From Aliikangiella coralliicola (GTDB lineage Bacteria > Pseudomonadota > Gammaproteobacteria > Enterobacterales > Kangiellaceae): DNA of 64,000 bases. Both the position numbers and the translations under genes were made by a program. The DNA lies in NCBI RefSeq assembly GCF_007004725.1, contig NZ_ML660165.1:434001-498000 (forward strand), given 5' to 3'. Below, one piece after another: positions 8,672 through 18,261 of this stretch (positions within the stretch are counted from its first letter, which is position 1; the number at the start of each line of letters is the position of its first letter). The notes beneath the pieces are model-generated. The model saw nothing but the letters and a program-made list of their open reading frames with translations, was not told where the DNA came from and did no database searches.

Positions 8672-10744
8672 ATGGAAAATAGGACACCGATTATCAGTCA
8701 TCATATTTTTGCAGGATTAACTTATTACCCCAATAAAGCTCTACTTAAAATTGATGACGAAACTCGGCGGGTTAGCGGGATCCCCAAAAGTCTTTTAGAT
8801 GGCGTTTTAAAATATTACCCGGAATTAGTCTCGATGGAGCGACTGGCAGAGGAGCTTTGGCCAGACGAACCAGAGAAACGCACTAGCACCAATTTTTATA
8901 CTCAGCTCAGGTTAGTCAGAAAACTCCTGGGTGATGATAAGCAGGAGGTAGACAGGGAAACGGGGGAAAAACGACCGAGAATTATCGATTTTATTTCAAC
9001 AGGATTTATAGGGGTTACCTGCAAGGTTGAAACCCATTATCACGAATCGTCTCTGCCTTATCGAACACGCTCCTTAAGTGGGTGGACAAAAGCCGGGATA
9101 AGCGCCTCACTGTTGGCAATTGCCACCATCAGTTTTTCGTTTGCCTTTAAAGATACCGTTTATTACGCGCAAAACAAATCGCAGCTTTCTCAACTCAATG
9201 GTGAATTTCAGCGGGCGGCAACATCGCCTAATGGTCTAATAACGGTTTACAACTTTAAATATGAGAGCAGCACCAGCTGGCATTTAATTGCCACGAACAA
9301 GCAAACCAGTGCCACTAGCTGGTTGGTCACTGAGCAAAAGCCTGATACCCATAATACCGAGCCAAACTTTTCACCTTCTGGCAAACAGCTTGTTTGGGTA
9401 CGTACTGATTATAAAACTCATTGTGAAATACTGGTTGCTGAATTTGAACCAGATACTCTGACCTTTGCACGTACCAGAAAGGTGCTCAATTGCGACCCAC
9501 CGATGAACGCCAGAACACCGCAGTTTAAAAATGAAAACGAAATTTTAGTGGCGGTTAGCGACTTTCAATCACCGTTTCGCATCATTAAACTGAACCTTTG
9601 GACTGGCGAAAAAACGACAATCACTAAACCGGCAAATGAAAACAACAATGACTATAGCTTATTTTATAATTCGGACAACCAACAAATGGCTTACCTCCGT
9701 GAAGCTGATGGAACAGGTGCCGAACTTAGAATTTATGACTTTACTCATCAGACGGATTCACTACTGAAAAAATATCCATCCGCACTTTATTCAGTGGCTT
9801 GGATTAACAACCGTATTGTTGCACAGTCAGAAAAAGGTTATGAGGCAATATCAACCACAGCCTCAATAACACCAATACAATTTAACGAAGTAGAATCACT
9901 GCACTTTCCCTTTTCCGATGGCCCAAAAGCAGTTGGCTTTGTTAAGGGCACTTTGTTTAATCGAGATATCGTTATATATCATTTAAAAACGCCCTCAGAG
10001 TTTAGTCAATTATCAACTAAACATGCCGACTATGTGGTTGTCGGTGCCAAAAATAATGACACTCTCATTTTTTTCTCCCTTAAAGATGGCAAAAACTTAG
10101 TTTCTTATCAAAAAGGAAAAAGCACCAAAGTAATTGCCGATTTACAAAAAAATGGAGCCGATGATCTGGCAGTTTCACCAAACGGAAAAACTATCGCCTA
10201 CAAATTAGAAAATACTCTTATCGTTCAAGATCTGGAAGGCAAAACACTATACTCAGAAATCACGGGAATTTCAGGATTCACCTTTAGCAGTGACAGTCAA
10301 CAATTGCTAATATCAAAATCCTCTCCCAATGAAGAACCCACCATTGTCAGTTTGTCGTTGAATAATCAATTTCAACCAACCACTATCACCAAAGGCTTCC
10401 TGCCCAAAACCACCAACAACAAACTCTACTACATGCGCAAAAACCCGGCAGACGAAAAAGTCTGGCTTTACGAACATTCAGATGACGAACCAAAACCAAT
10501 CATGGTCGCGCCCTTTTCCACCGACCGCATTTATTCCTATGCGTTCGATATCGTCAATAACAACCTTTATTATTTTGAGAATGATGCTTTAGTTAAAACA
10601 GATTTAACAACCCAAGAAAAAACAATCGTTACTCCGGTGGAGAATGCACGAGGCGTGTCCATCAACAACGCAGAAGATTTATTTCTCACCACTAAAAAGA
10701 TGCCGGTGCAAAATAGTTTAATTTCCGTTGAGCTGGTGAAATAA
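8672..10744 (+). CDS. CadC/ToxR-type transmembrane regulator with beta-propeller
   Basis: Residues about 10-110 form an OmpR-type winged helix (…SMERLAEELWPDEPEKRTSTNFYTQLRLVRKLLGD), the DNA-binding domain of the CadC/ToxR class. A single membrane segment follows (about 142-160, ISASLLAIATISFSFAF), and the remaining 530 residues have repeated TolB/PD40-like propeller blades (FSPSGKQLVWV, VSPNGKTIAYK, FSSDSQQLLIS). The layout implies a cytoplasmic DNA-binding head and a periplasmic sensor propeller. Such proteins act without phosphorylation. Target genes are not known, but the divergent gene at 8097 and the following one at 11144 are the obvious candidates. Confidence 0.85.
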   Translation: MENRTPIISHHIFAGLTYYPNKALLKIDDETRRVSGIPKSLLDGVLKYYPELVSMERLAEELWPDEPEKRTSTNFYTQLRLVRKLLGDDKQEVDRETGEKRPRIIDFISTGFIGVTCKVETHYHESSLPYRTRSLSGWTKAGISASLLAIATISFSFAFKDTVYYAQNKSQLSQLNGEFQRAATSPNGLITVYNFKYESSTSWHLIATNKQTSATSWLVTEQKPDTHNTEPNFSPSGKQLVWVRTDYKTHCEILVAEFEPDTLTFARTRKVLNCDPPMNARTPQFKNENEILVAVSDFQSPFRIIKLNLWTGEKTTITKPANENNNDYSLFYNSDNQQMAYLREADGTGAELRIYDFTHQTDSLLKKYPSALYSVAWINNRIVAQSEKGYEAISTTASITPIQFNEVESLHFPFSDGPKAVGFVKGTLFNRDIVIYHLKTPSEFSQLSTKHADYVVVGAKNNDTLIFFSLKDGKNLVSYQKGKSTKVIADLQKNGADDLAVSPNGKTIAYKLENTLIVQDLEGKTLYSEITGISGFTFSSDSQQLLISKSSPNEEPTIVSLSLNNQFQPTTITKGFLPKTTNNKLYYMRKNPADEKVWLYEHSDDEPKPIMVAPFSTDRIYSYAFDIVNNNLYYFENDALVKTDLTTQEKTIVTPVENARGVSINNAEDLFLTTKKMPVQNSLISVELVK

Positions 10745-10766
10745 TCTTAAGTATTTCACAATCACG

Positions 10767-10922
10767 GTAGGTTGGGTTGACGAAGGAAACCCAACAGCGA
10801 TCTCAAAATTTTATAGGAACCCCCCAATTTGAAAACCAGCATTAAAGAAAGACTTTCACTCATTGATATTTCGTTTTGACTTCAAGTTTTGTTGTTGGGT
10901 TTCCTCCGTCAACCCAACCTAC
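10767..10922. mobile_element. 156-bp MITE-like element, copy 2
   Basis: Second copy of the element at 6741-6896, in the same orientation, 22 bases after the regulator stop codon. Its 30-base terminal inverted repeats (10767-10796, 10893-10922) match at 29 of 30 positions and the interior is again 96 bases. The conserved arms and drifted interior are typical of elements recognised by their ends. Confidence 0.8.
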
Positions 10923-11143
10923 TGCCCTGTCTAACGGTTACCCCGAGCGACAATGCCATCCACATTTTTTAAATTAAATCACATATCTCAAAAATATATC
11001 TCACAAAAAAATCAAAAAAATTTTATCTCATATTGCAACTTGTTCACTCTGGTTCGTAGTTGTAGCATTTAATCGCCACTCCAAACGGATGGCCTCGGTT
11101 GTGGCCGCAACGCTTACTCTAATTTATAATTAAGGAGAAAAAT
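10923..11143 (+). promoter_or_regulatory. Upstream region with repeated ATCTCA motifs
   Basis: ATCTCA occurs at 10985-10990, 10998-11003 and 11025-11030 in an A/T-rich tract before the gene at 11144; the same word occurs at 8454-8459 and 8511-8516 between the genes at 8097 and 8672. Repeated degenerate words upstream of both neighbours of a ToxR-type regulator could be its binding sites. Statistical support is untested. Confidence 0.35.
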
Positions 11144-11512
11144 ATGAAGAACTTACTTCGAGCCGTTGTTGTTTTGTACATAACTTTAAGCTCTGGTACA
11201 CTTTTCGCGTTTGCTAATGGAGATGCTGATAACAATTTCGTTGTTGATTGTCCTTTTAGCATGTGCGGTTATCCCGGCAGCAATATGAATAATTACTACG
11301 AATATCAAGATCGTGCGGACCAATATGCGCGCGACAATAATTTAGGAGCGGGTACGCACACAATCGTTGTCGTAAATCAGGATCAAGATACGTATGCGGT
11401 TGTGCATGTCACAATGAACGATAGTAACCAAGTTACCTACTCACATACCGATGGGCCGAAGTCTGGTTATAACGGTGGACGCGGTGAAAGCAATGAATCT
11501 GATGAAAAATAA
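11144..11512 (+). CDS. Small secreted hypothetical protein, 122 aa
   Basis: AAGGAG precedes the start, and the N-terminus is a Sec signal peptide (MKNLLRAVVVLYITLSSGTLFAFA). The mature chain has a short cysteine pair (DCPFSMCGY), a Tyr/Asn/Asp-rich segment, a small beta-like segment (THTIVVVNQD…YAVVHVTM) and a Gly/Ser-rich acidic tail. No family recognised. Its final 20 bases overlap the start of the next gene, which suggests translational coupling and joint function. Confidence 0.7.
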   Translation: MKNLLRAVVVLYITLSSGTLFAFANGDADNNFVVDCPFSMCGYPGSNMNNYYEYQDRADQYARDNNLGAGTHTIVVVNQDQDTYAVVHVTMNDSNQVTYSHTDGPKSGYNGGRGESNESDEK

Positions 11513-12305
11513 ATCATTATTACTCGTGATTTTATCCCTTACCGCTATTTTAGCGGTATGGGGGTTTAGTCAAACAAGCGACAATTCGAATGTAAGCACT
11601 CGGAAAATTGAAAGTGAAGGACTACAGTTTGCTAAATCGGGAATTCAGGCAAACGTACAGACAAAAGAGCCAGAAAAGACTTTAAGTTCTGATAACATTG
11701 TTCCCATTCAAAATACGCAATCTGATAATGAACAAGAAACTCTTGTGGAAGGTGAAACTGGCTTTCTTGAAGATGGGAGACGCTATGTAGTCTCTCTAAC
11801 AAGTAAAGGGAAATTATATAAATTTATCTTCGGAAAGAACCCTGTTAAAAATGCTAACTATTTAGGACGCAGAGTTAAATTTGCAGGGACAACATGGGAG
11901 GCGATGACCGATGAAGAGCTTCTTGTGGCAGCAGAAAGCGGTGATGCAATGGCCACGTTGTTTCTCACTCATAAAAAATTGAGAGCGGGCGCAGCTGACG
12001 CGCAAAAATGGTTAGAAGCGTCATTGATTGATGGAAGAACCAGTGTTTTAGAATATGCTCAAATGGCGTTGAGGGAAGAGGCGAGTGCAGAAAATCGAGA
12101 AGTCGATAAAGTTCTTTTTCATACTTATGCTTTGCTTATGAAAATGCGGGGAGATAGACGTTCCACACTTGAAGCATTTGGAAATGACCTGAATGCGGAA
12201 GAATTGTCTCAAGCACAAACTCAAGCCGAAGCGATGTACAACGAACTTTCCTCAAAACGCATGGACGTTTACGGCATTCCTTGGGAGTGTTGCGAAGGAC
12301 AGTAA
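11493..12305 (+). CDS. Membrane-anchored hypothetical protein, about 270 aa
   Basis: The frame opens at 11451, but the ATG at 11493 (GGTGA just before it) or 11502 gives a proper N-terminal hydrophobic anchor (KNKSLLLVILSLTAILAVWGF), so a start inside the end of the previous gene is preferred. After a Ser/Gln/Glu-rich linker the C-terminal 150 residues are helical (EELLVAAESGDAMATLFLTHKKL, then repeated A/E-rich helices), reminiscent of Sel1-like repeats, though I cannot confirm these. A periplasmic helical domain tethered to the inner membrane is likely. It ends in the cysteine pair WECCEGQ. Confidence 0.65.
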   Translation: MNLMKNKSLLLVILSLTAILAVWGFSQTSDNSNVSTRKIESEGLQFAKSGIQANVQTKEPEKTLSSDNIVPIQNTQSDNEQETLVEGETGFLEDGRRYVVSLTSKGKLYKFIFGKNPVKNANYLGRRVKFAGTTWEAMTDEELLVAAESGDAMATLFLTHKKLRAGAADAQKWLEASLIDGRTSVLEYAQMALREEASAENREVDKVLFHTYALLMKMRGDRRSTLEAFGNDLNAEELSQAQTQAEAMYNELSSKRMDVYGIPWECCEGQ

Positions 12306-12433
12306 TCCACGCTTTTCTCTATCGAAAACAAATCAGCGAGGTCACCCATTAGCCAGCCGGCGTTAATAGCACGAGTTGACTTTCACCGATAATACTATCT
12401 GCGTTGGAGACAGTAAAAAATTAAATTTTCCAG

Positions 12434-15400
12434 CTAAATCGGATCACCAACATTAGAATTCAAATCCACCGGAATACAAATTTCAACTTCAAAGCCCCCA
12501 CTGGCAGATCGATTACACTCAATACTACCGCCTAACATTTGGGTCACCTGATTATACACAATATTCAACCCCAAACCGGTATGACCGCCACCTCGTTTCG
12601 TGGTAAAAAAAGGTTCAAACACTTTTTCCATCTGTTCTTCTGACATTCCTTTTCCATTATCTGAGTGAATAATTCTTATTTTACTTGGCTGATGAAGAGA
12701 GTCCTCCTTTTTAAATCGAATATTTTCTTCTTCAACGGTTACTAACTTGATTGAAATCACACCACCACCCAATTCACCAAAACCATGATAAATGGAATTG
12801 AGTGAAAGGTTCATTATTATTTGCTTAATGATTCCGGGATAGCTGAACACATTAATGTTTTCGGGATACTCCAGTTTGAGTTGTATCTTTTTTTCTTCCA
12901 ATATTGAACTCAATGTACCAAGAGACTCAGTAATTAGTTGGCCTAAATTAAATTCATGGCAAACTTCCATAGACTGCGCCACATCGATACCTTTGAAGTT
13001 TTTAATCAACTCCCTGGTTTTTAGCAGCCCTTTCAAAATTAAGTTAATACTGGTATGTGCATCTTCCTCAAATTCCTGAAATTTCTTTTTGGTTAACTCC
13101 CCTCTTTTTTGCCTACGAAATAGCTCTTCAATTTCATGTTTAAAGTGAGTAGCAGTAGTAATGCAAATACCCAAAGGCGTATTGATTTCATGGGCAACAC
13201 CTGCCACCAGACCGCCAAGAGAAGCCATTTTTTCCGATTCAACTAAATGTTTTTGTGCATCGATTAAACGTCGATGAGTTCTCGCATTTTCCAAAGCTGT
13301 CGCTGCATAAGATGCCAGCGTTTGTAAGATATCAACATGAATTGGTTGATAAGCATTCTTTTTCAAACTCTGTACGCTTATAATACCAACGACTTTGTTA
13401 ACCAGCAGCATGGGAATATAAATAAAAGAGCCAGGCTTAGATGATCGACCACCACCTTCCAATATGACCGCGTTATCATCGTAGTTGTAGTATTCGTGGT
13501 TTTTAAGATACTTTTCACCGTCCACATCCAGATCATTAATAAACACTACCTTTTTGTTTTCGATACACCAAACAGGAAATTGCTCTCGATTGAGAGTGCT
13601 GCGAGTATAAGGTTTATATCGCTGCCCGTTTTCGATTGCCAGCTCGTAACGAATAAGCTTTTTTTCTGGTTCATAGACGCCAACACCAAAGATGGTTGCA
13701 TCCATCAATTGATTGACATACTCGTGTACCGTTAATAAAACTTCTTCAAAGTCTAGTGTTGCGTTAATCTGTTTACCGATTTCGCTCAACACGCTGACAT
13801 TATCGTAAGAATCCTGCAACGCCTGTTTTTGCTGGTTAAGTTCGGCTGTCCTTAGTTGAACCTGTTCTTCGAGATATTGTTTTCTTTTTTTAAGACGCTG
13901 TACTCTTTTTTTATAAATTAAATAAAAAATACTCAAAATGAATAAGGCGACAAGAAATTTAAGCCACACTGTTTGGTACCAGGCAGGAACCACTCGAATG
14001 GGTAACGCAAGTCGATTATCGCTCCAATCACCCAGACGATTCGAACCTTTGATATGCAGAACATATGTTCCAGGATCAAGATTGGTATAACTAGCCTGCC
14101 GATGTTCGGAATCTGCATCATTCCACGATGAATCATAGCCGTATAGTTGATAAGCGTATTGATTATTGGCTGGGCCTGAATAATCAAGGGTAGAAAATTC
14201 GATTGAGAAACTTTTTACTTCAGGCCCTAATACTAATTCATCCAATCCCGCTACCGGCTGCCTCATTCCATCAATGATTAGCTCACTGATCACCAGTGGC
14301 GGCTGATAAGACCAATCACGAAATAATTCTGGCTTTACCAATAACACACCTTTGCTTCCACCAAACATCAAAGTGCCACCCGATGTTTTGATAAAGGAAT
14401 TATCCCAATTTCCGCCTATATCAATGTCATCGAAGCGGTCAAACGATCGAAACTGCCAACTAGTTAAATTTAGCATCCCTTCATCAGACCAAATACGGCC
14501 TTGTGGATCCTGAAGCATGTTGGCAAAAACCTGACCATCGGCAAGTTGTAAACGTCGATTAATGGATTCAAACTTTGCAGTATATTGCCCTTTTTGCTGA
14601 CCTTTTTGACTATCCAGTTCGCCCGACAACAAATTTAGCCCCAATGCAGTATCAATCCACAAACGATTCTGATCATCCACCAGCAGCCCACTCACGCTGT
14701 CGTGATTAAGTGACTCCGTTCCCCCGGGTTGATGAGTAAATCGAATTAACTGTTTTTCGCCTGCCGGCAATGCATAAAGCCCCCAGTCAGTCCCCACCCA
14801 TAAAGTTCCGTCGTTTTGCATCGCCAGACTTCTCACTCTTTTCTGAAATAATTCATCGGGCTTTTCGACTGCCGTAAATGTTTCAAACGTCAACTGGTCT
14901 GGCAGCGCTTTTTCGGAATTTGTTTTTTTTAAATTTGAATCGCTCGCGTTTGAATGGCTGATTTTTTCTTCGCTTAATGCATTGTTCAAATCTGAATCAA
15001 CCAATTCTGAATCGTTCGAAATCAGCTTCTTAACATTTTCTGAGTTCGGCTTTATTCGATTAAGACCTTTACTGGTTCCAATCCAGAGATTGTTTTTGTC
15101 ATCAACCAACATAGTGGTAATGTCATTACCTAAAGGTCCTTCACTCAGAAATTTTTCACCTCGAGCTTTTCGATCAAGGTGCTCTTCTCCCTGCCCGCCG
15201 GTACTGGCAACATAACGACGAAACGAACGCGTACCGGGCAAAAAACGGTGTAAGCCAGCTTTAACGGTTCCAACCCAAATCGTTCCATCATGAGTTTGCG
15301 CCAGAGATTTAATTGCAATATCTGCTAATCCACCTGGTTTTTCATACTCGGCTCTAAAACTATCAATGACGCCTTTTGCAGGATCAATAACATCAATTCC

Positions 15401-16594
15401 ATTACTTCGAAACCCTACCCAGATATTGCCATTGGATAGCTCTAGCAGCGAAGAAACATCTGCACTACTTAAAGTTCTGGTTTTAGTGGGGTTATGACGT
15501 AAACTCCTGAATGCACTATTGTTCGGGTTATATCGATTTAAACCGCCACCCCAGGTGCCAATCCAGAGCAAGCCGGAAGCATCAACTTTTAGCACCGCAA
15601 TATTATTTGAATTAAGGCTGCCAGGCATAGTCACGTCATGACTGAGCTGGCGTAAAATTGTACCGTCTGATGCATCAACAATACTGATCCCACCACCATA
15701 AGTTCCTAACCAGATTTCAGACTCTCTTGGCTGTGCAATCGAATAAATAATGTCATATCCCTGGTACTTCTGTTGTAACGAACTCGAATTCACTCGAACC
15801 AGTTTCCCCTCTTTTCCAATCCAGGCAGCCCCCTGTCCTTTGGTCCCTACCCAGACTTTCCCATCGCTTGCTTGAAATAGTTGAGTAATCGTGTTGTTGG
15901 TCAGAAAACCAGAACTATCAGAATCACCTAAATGTTGAATGAACGATTTTTCTTTGATATCAAACAGACTAATTCCATCTTCACTACCGACCCACAAAAT
16001 GCCGTTTTGATCACGCATCAGAGAATGGATTATATTTCTCCGGTTGTCGCTAATTGAACTGTGAGCAATCTGCTTAAAATGCTGAAATTGATCAGAGTCA
16101 GGTGCCAGGTAATCAAGCCCGCTATTGGTTCCAACCCAAACACCACCATCCTGGTCACTCAGTAATGAATGGACCTTGTTATCAACCAAACTATAAGGAT
16201 CATCAGAAGAATAACGATATCGCGTAAACTTTTCGTTTTTCGGATTATAAACCGATACGCCATCGGTGCTGGTGCCTACCCATAAACGACCATCTTGAGC
16301 AGGCGAAAGCGCAGTGATTAAGTCACCCGAGATAGAGTTAGGATCATCAATGGAATATTTAAACTGACGAAACCGATAGCCATCAAAACGCAGTAAACCA
16401 TCCTGAGTACCTATCCACAAAAATCCGTCTTTATCTTGCTCGATTTCCATGACACTCCCCCAGGGAATGTCACTTTCATCTCCAACAGTTTCGAAATAAA
16501 GCTCGCCCAGTTCAAAAATATCCGCAGCAATGACAGGCTTAGAAAATACAAAGGCGAAAATGAACAAGATCAGGTGAGACAACAGCTTGAGCAT
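12434..16594 (-). CDS. Two-component sensor kinase with Reg_prop propeller, Y_Y_Y, GAF
   Basis: A signal peptide is followed by at least twelve Reg_prop blades with the signature LWxGTxxGL (for example FLWIGTQDGLLRFDG, LLWIGTWGGGLNRYNP), together about 730 residues. A Y_Y_Y domain (about 790-860), one membrane segment (FLVALFILSIFYLIY, about 880), a coiled coil, a GAF domain (about 940-1085) and a histidine kinase core follow. The H-box is VAGVAHEINTPLG (His near 1135); the ATPase boxes are NLSLNSI, DNGKGM and GGGHTGLGLNIV. It has no receiver or HTH domain, so it differs from hybrid versions in Bacteroidetes, and no response regulator lies next to it. A Ser/Asn-rich insert (about 515-570) breaks the propeller. 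The ligand is unknown; polysaccharide sensing is common for the architecture, and a GH16-type enzyme is adjacent. Confidence 0.9.
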   Translation of the reverse strand: MLKLLSHLILFIFAFVFSKPVIAADIFELGELYFETVGDESDIPWGSVMEIEQDKDGFLWIGTQDGLLRFDGYRFRQFKYSIDDPNSISGDLITALSPAQDGRLWVGTSTDGVSVYNPKNEKFTRYRYSSDDPYSLVDNKVHSLLSDQDGGVWVGTNSGLDYLAPDSDQFQHFKQIAHSSISDNRRNIIHSLMRDQNGILWVGSEDGISLFDIKEKSFIQHLGDSDSSGFLTNNTITQLFQASDGKVWVGTKGQGAAWIGKEGKLVRVNSSSLQQKYQGYDIIYSIAQPRESEIWLGTYGGGISIVDASDGTILRQLSHDVTMPGSLNSNNIAVLKVDASGLLWIGTWGGGLNRYNPNNSAFRSLRHNPTKTRTLSSADVSSLLELSNGNIWVGFRSNGIDVIDPAKGVIDSFRAEYEKPGGLADIAIKSLAQTHDGTIWVGTVKAGLHRFLPGTRSFRRYVASTGGQGEEHLDRKARGEKFLSEGPLGNDITTMLVDDKNNLWIGTSKGLNRIKPNSENVKKLISNDSELVDSDLNNALSEEKISHSNASDSNLKKTNSEKALPDQLTFETFTAVEKPDELFQKRVRSLAMQNDGTLWVGTDWGLYALPAGEKQLIRFTHQPGGTESLNHDSVSGLLVDDQNRLWIDTALGLNLLSGELDSQKGQQKGQYTAKFESINRRLQLADGQVFANMLQDPQGRIWSDEGMLNLTSWQFRSFDRFDDIDIGGNWDNSFIKTSGGTLMFGGSKGVLLVKPELFRDWSYQPPLVISELIIDGMRQPVAGLDELVLGPEVKSFSIEFSTLDYSGPANNQYAYQLYGYDSSWNDADSEHRQASYTNLDPGTYVLHIKGSNRLGDWSDNRLALPIRVVPAWYQTVWLKFLVALFILSIFYLIYKKRVQRLKKRKQYLEEQVQLRTAELNQQKQALQDSYDNVSVLSEIGKQINATLDFEEVLLTVHEYVNQLMDATIFGVGVYEPEKKLIRYELAIENGQRYKPYTRSTLNREQFPVWCIENKKVVFINDLDVDGEKYLKNHEYYNYDDNAVILEGGGRSSKPGSFIYIPMLLVNKVVGIISVQSLKKNAYQPIHVDILQTLASYAATALENARTHRRLIDAQKHLVESEKMASLGGLVAGVAHEINTPLGICITTATHFKHEIEELFRRQKRGELTKKKFQEFEEDAHTSINLILKGLLKTRELIKNFKGIDVAQSMEVCHEFNLGQLITESLGTLSSILEEKKIQLKLEYPENINVFSYPGIIKQIIMNLSLNSIYHGFGELGGGVISIKLVTVEEENIRFKKEDSLHQPSKIRIIHSDNGKGMSEEQMEKVFEPFFTTKRGGGHTGLGLNIVYNQVTQMLGGSIECNRSASGGFEVEICIPVDLNSNVGDPI

Positions 16595-16973
16595 ACTTGG
16601 GTTCCACTCATCATTTTCGTGCAGATAAACTCTGATGCCCGGAATTGAGACAAAAGCCCTAATTTGGAATGATTAGTTTTTTTCCAAGTATCAGTTTATT
16701 CCTGTATTCAAAGCGCGATATTAACGTCACTATCATAAACCTCGCTATGGACATTAAAGTATAGATGAAGATTGAGATATCTTGACAACAAATAATATCA
16801 CCACGACCAACGGCTTGATTTAGCGGCTAAAATCAATACAACCAATCCATTAATGATGTCCTGAATTGGCCATTCCCGAGATATCGGGCAACTTCGAAAA
16901 TATCCGAAGTCCCCGAAAAAATTTCGCTTCAGGCAAAAGCTAGCCCGACAGTCAGGGCCAACTTTTCTATTTT
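16595..16973. other. Non-coding region between kinase and GH16 genes
   Basis: No supported gene. Bases about 16870-16950 hold several short stem-loops (CCCGA/TCGGG; CTTCGG/TCGAAG-like), which could end the GH16 transcript on the minus strand; none has a clear T tract. The kinase promoter should lie near 16600-16750. Confidence 0.4.
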
Positions 16974-17969
16974 TTATAAACCGCAAGGCGAAGGTAAAAC
17001 CGGCGTTCCCGGTGAAACCGTATCTCGAAAATTCACTTTGTTTTTTCTTAACTCAGCCACTTTGCGGTCAACTTCCAGCGGCGATAAAATTTCGTCCGCG
17101 TTATGATAAACCCAATCGATATCTTCCTGGTATACACGTTTTTCCTTCGAGTCAATTGGACCTTCTGGCGTAAACCATTGATTAAAGTTTATTGACATTC
17201 GCTCCTCTGGATAAATCACATCACTATGTTCGGCGAACATTTTTCCATCAACATAGTAACGAACTTTATTATCGCCAACTTGCAAGACTAAAGTGTGCCA
17301 ACCTTTAAGATCTTCAAAATGGGTATCGTTTTCATTCACTTTGGTCCAGGGCTCTAATTGAAATGTTTCCCATGAAGTCGCCCAAAGCGCGTGCTCGCCT
17401 TTGCCCCAACCACCATTAGGAAGATACTCAAAATCGAGTTCACTATAATCGAGATCCATTGGCGCTTTTAACGGACTGATCACATAAAATGTTTGGATCA
17501 CTTCATCACCGTCAGGCCCATGAGTCGGCTTATTACGAAAGTAGACTCGGGCGGCAAAAGTTCCTTCTCTGTATTTTCTCGCGTGGCAAATTTGAGTGTG
17601 CAATGTATTTTCAGCGGTCCCGTCGGTATATGAAGTAATTCGAGCCATGCCATTAAGCGCTCCTTCACTAGCCTGTAAAAATGAAATCCCTTCCTCCGAC
17701 CACGAAGCACCTTTCACACCCGGATGTCCCGTCTGTGTTCTGGCTTTCCAGCCATTTTGATAGAAAGCGTTGAGATCTTGATAATTAAAATCATCAAATA
17801 AAATTGCAGCTTTAGATTGATGTTCCGTTTTCTCAGTGGATCCTTTTTGAGAGTCTGTTTTTGCAAGCTCTGCTTTTTGCTGAGCCGAACAACTTACGCA
17901 CATCGAGATCCCTGCCGTAGCCAATATCCATTGAACAGACTTTATTCGTTGTTTTATTAATTGATACAT
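16974..17969 (-). CDS. GH16-type glycoside hydrolase-like lipoprotein
   Basis: The GH16 catalytic signature E-x-D-x-E is present as SELDFEYLP (about residue 177 from the chosen start), in a jelly-roll context (TFAARVYFRNKPTHGPDGDEVIQTFYVISP; GWHTLVLQVGDNKVRYYVDGKMF). GH16 enzymes cut beta-1,3/1,4-linked glucans and galactans. The ATG at 17969 has AGGA close upstream; an in-frame start at 18035 would add 22 residues. A hydrophobic segment ending in CVSCSAQQ suggests lipid attachment. The exact substrate cannot be read from the sequence. Next to a propeller-type sensor kinase it may form a polysaccharide-response pair. Confidence 0.8.
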   Translation of the reverse strand: MYQLIKQRIKSVQWILATAGISMCVSCSAQQKAELAKTDSQKGSTEKTEHQSKAAILFDDFNYQDLNAFYQNGWKARTQTGHPGVKGASWSEEGISFLQASEGALNGMARITSYTDGTAENTLHTQICHARKYREGTFAARVYFRNKPTHGPDGDEVIQTFYVISPLKAPMDLDYSELDFEYLPNGGWGKGEHALWATSWETFQLEPWTKVNENDTHFEDLKGWHTLVLQVGDNKVRYYVDGKMFAEHSDVIYPEERMSINFNQWFTPEGPIDSKEKRVYQEDIDWVYHNADEILSPLEVDRKVAELRKNKVNFRDTVSPGTPVLPSPCGL

Positions 17970-18163
17970 TTTCCTACCCATAAGTTGACAAATATTCAGA
18001 TAATCGAAAATGATGACACACCTTGGCAAGCTCAAAACTTCGATTAATTGGATATCTCTAGAATGAAGTCACCACTTTGCAACAAAAATGACAACGCTGT
18101 CAAATCTTTATCAAAATACGATATAAGCTAACCGGAAATCGGCATCAGTTATTTTTGAGAGAA

Positions 18164-18188
18164 AAGCCTGTTCAGACTAAACAGGCTT
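18164..18188 (-). terminator. Terminator of mscS
   Basis: Nine-base perfect arms (AAGCCTGTT / AACAGGCTT) around a 7-base loop, followed on the minus strand by TTTCTC, 73 bases after the mscS stop codon. Confidence 0.65.
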
Positions 18189-18261
18189 GAATTAACTCGC
18201 TTTTTTACTGGTAAGCCATGAAATAAAATGTTTCAGTAAGATCAGGGTCTGTCGCACTAAA

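Noticed and set aside
14982-15215. Plus-strand frame inside the sensor kinase gene
   Set aside because: Shadow of the propeller-encoding frame; strong protein pattern exists only on the minus strand.
16798-16986. Small gene overlapping the end of the GH16 gene
   Set aside because: Lies in a stretch of short hairpins, overlaps the GH16 stop and lacks any start signal.
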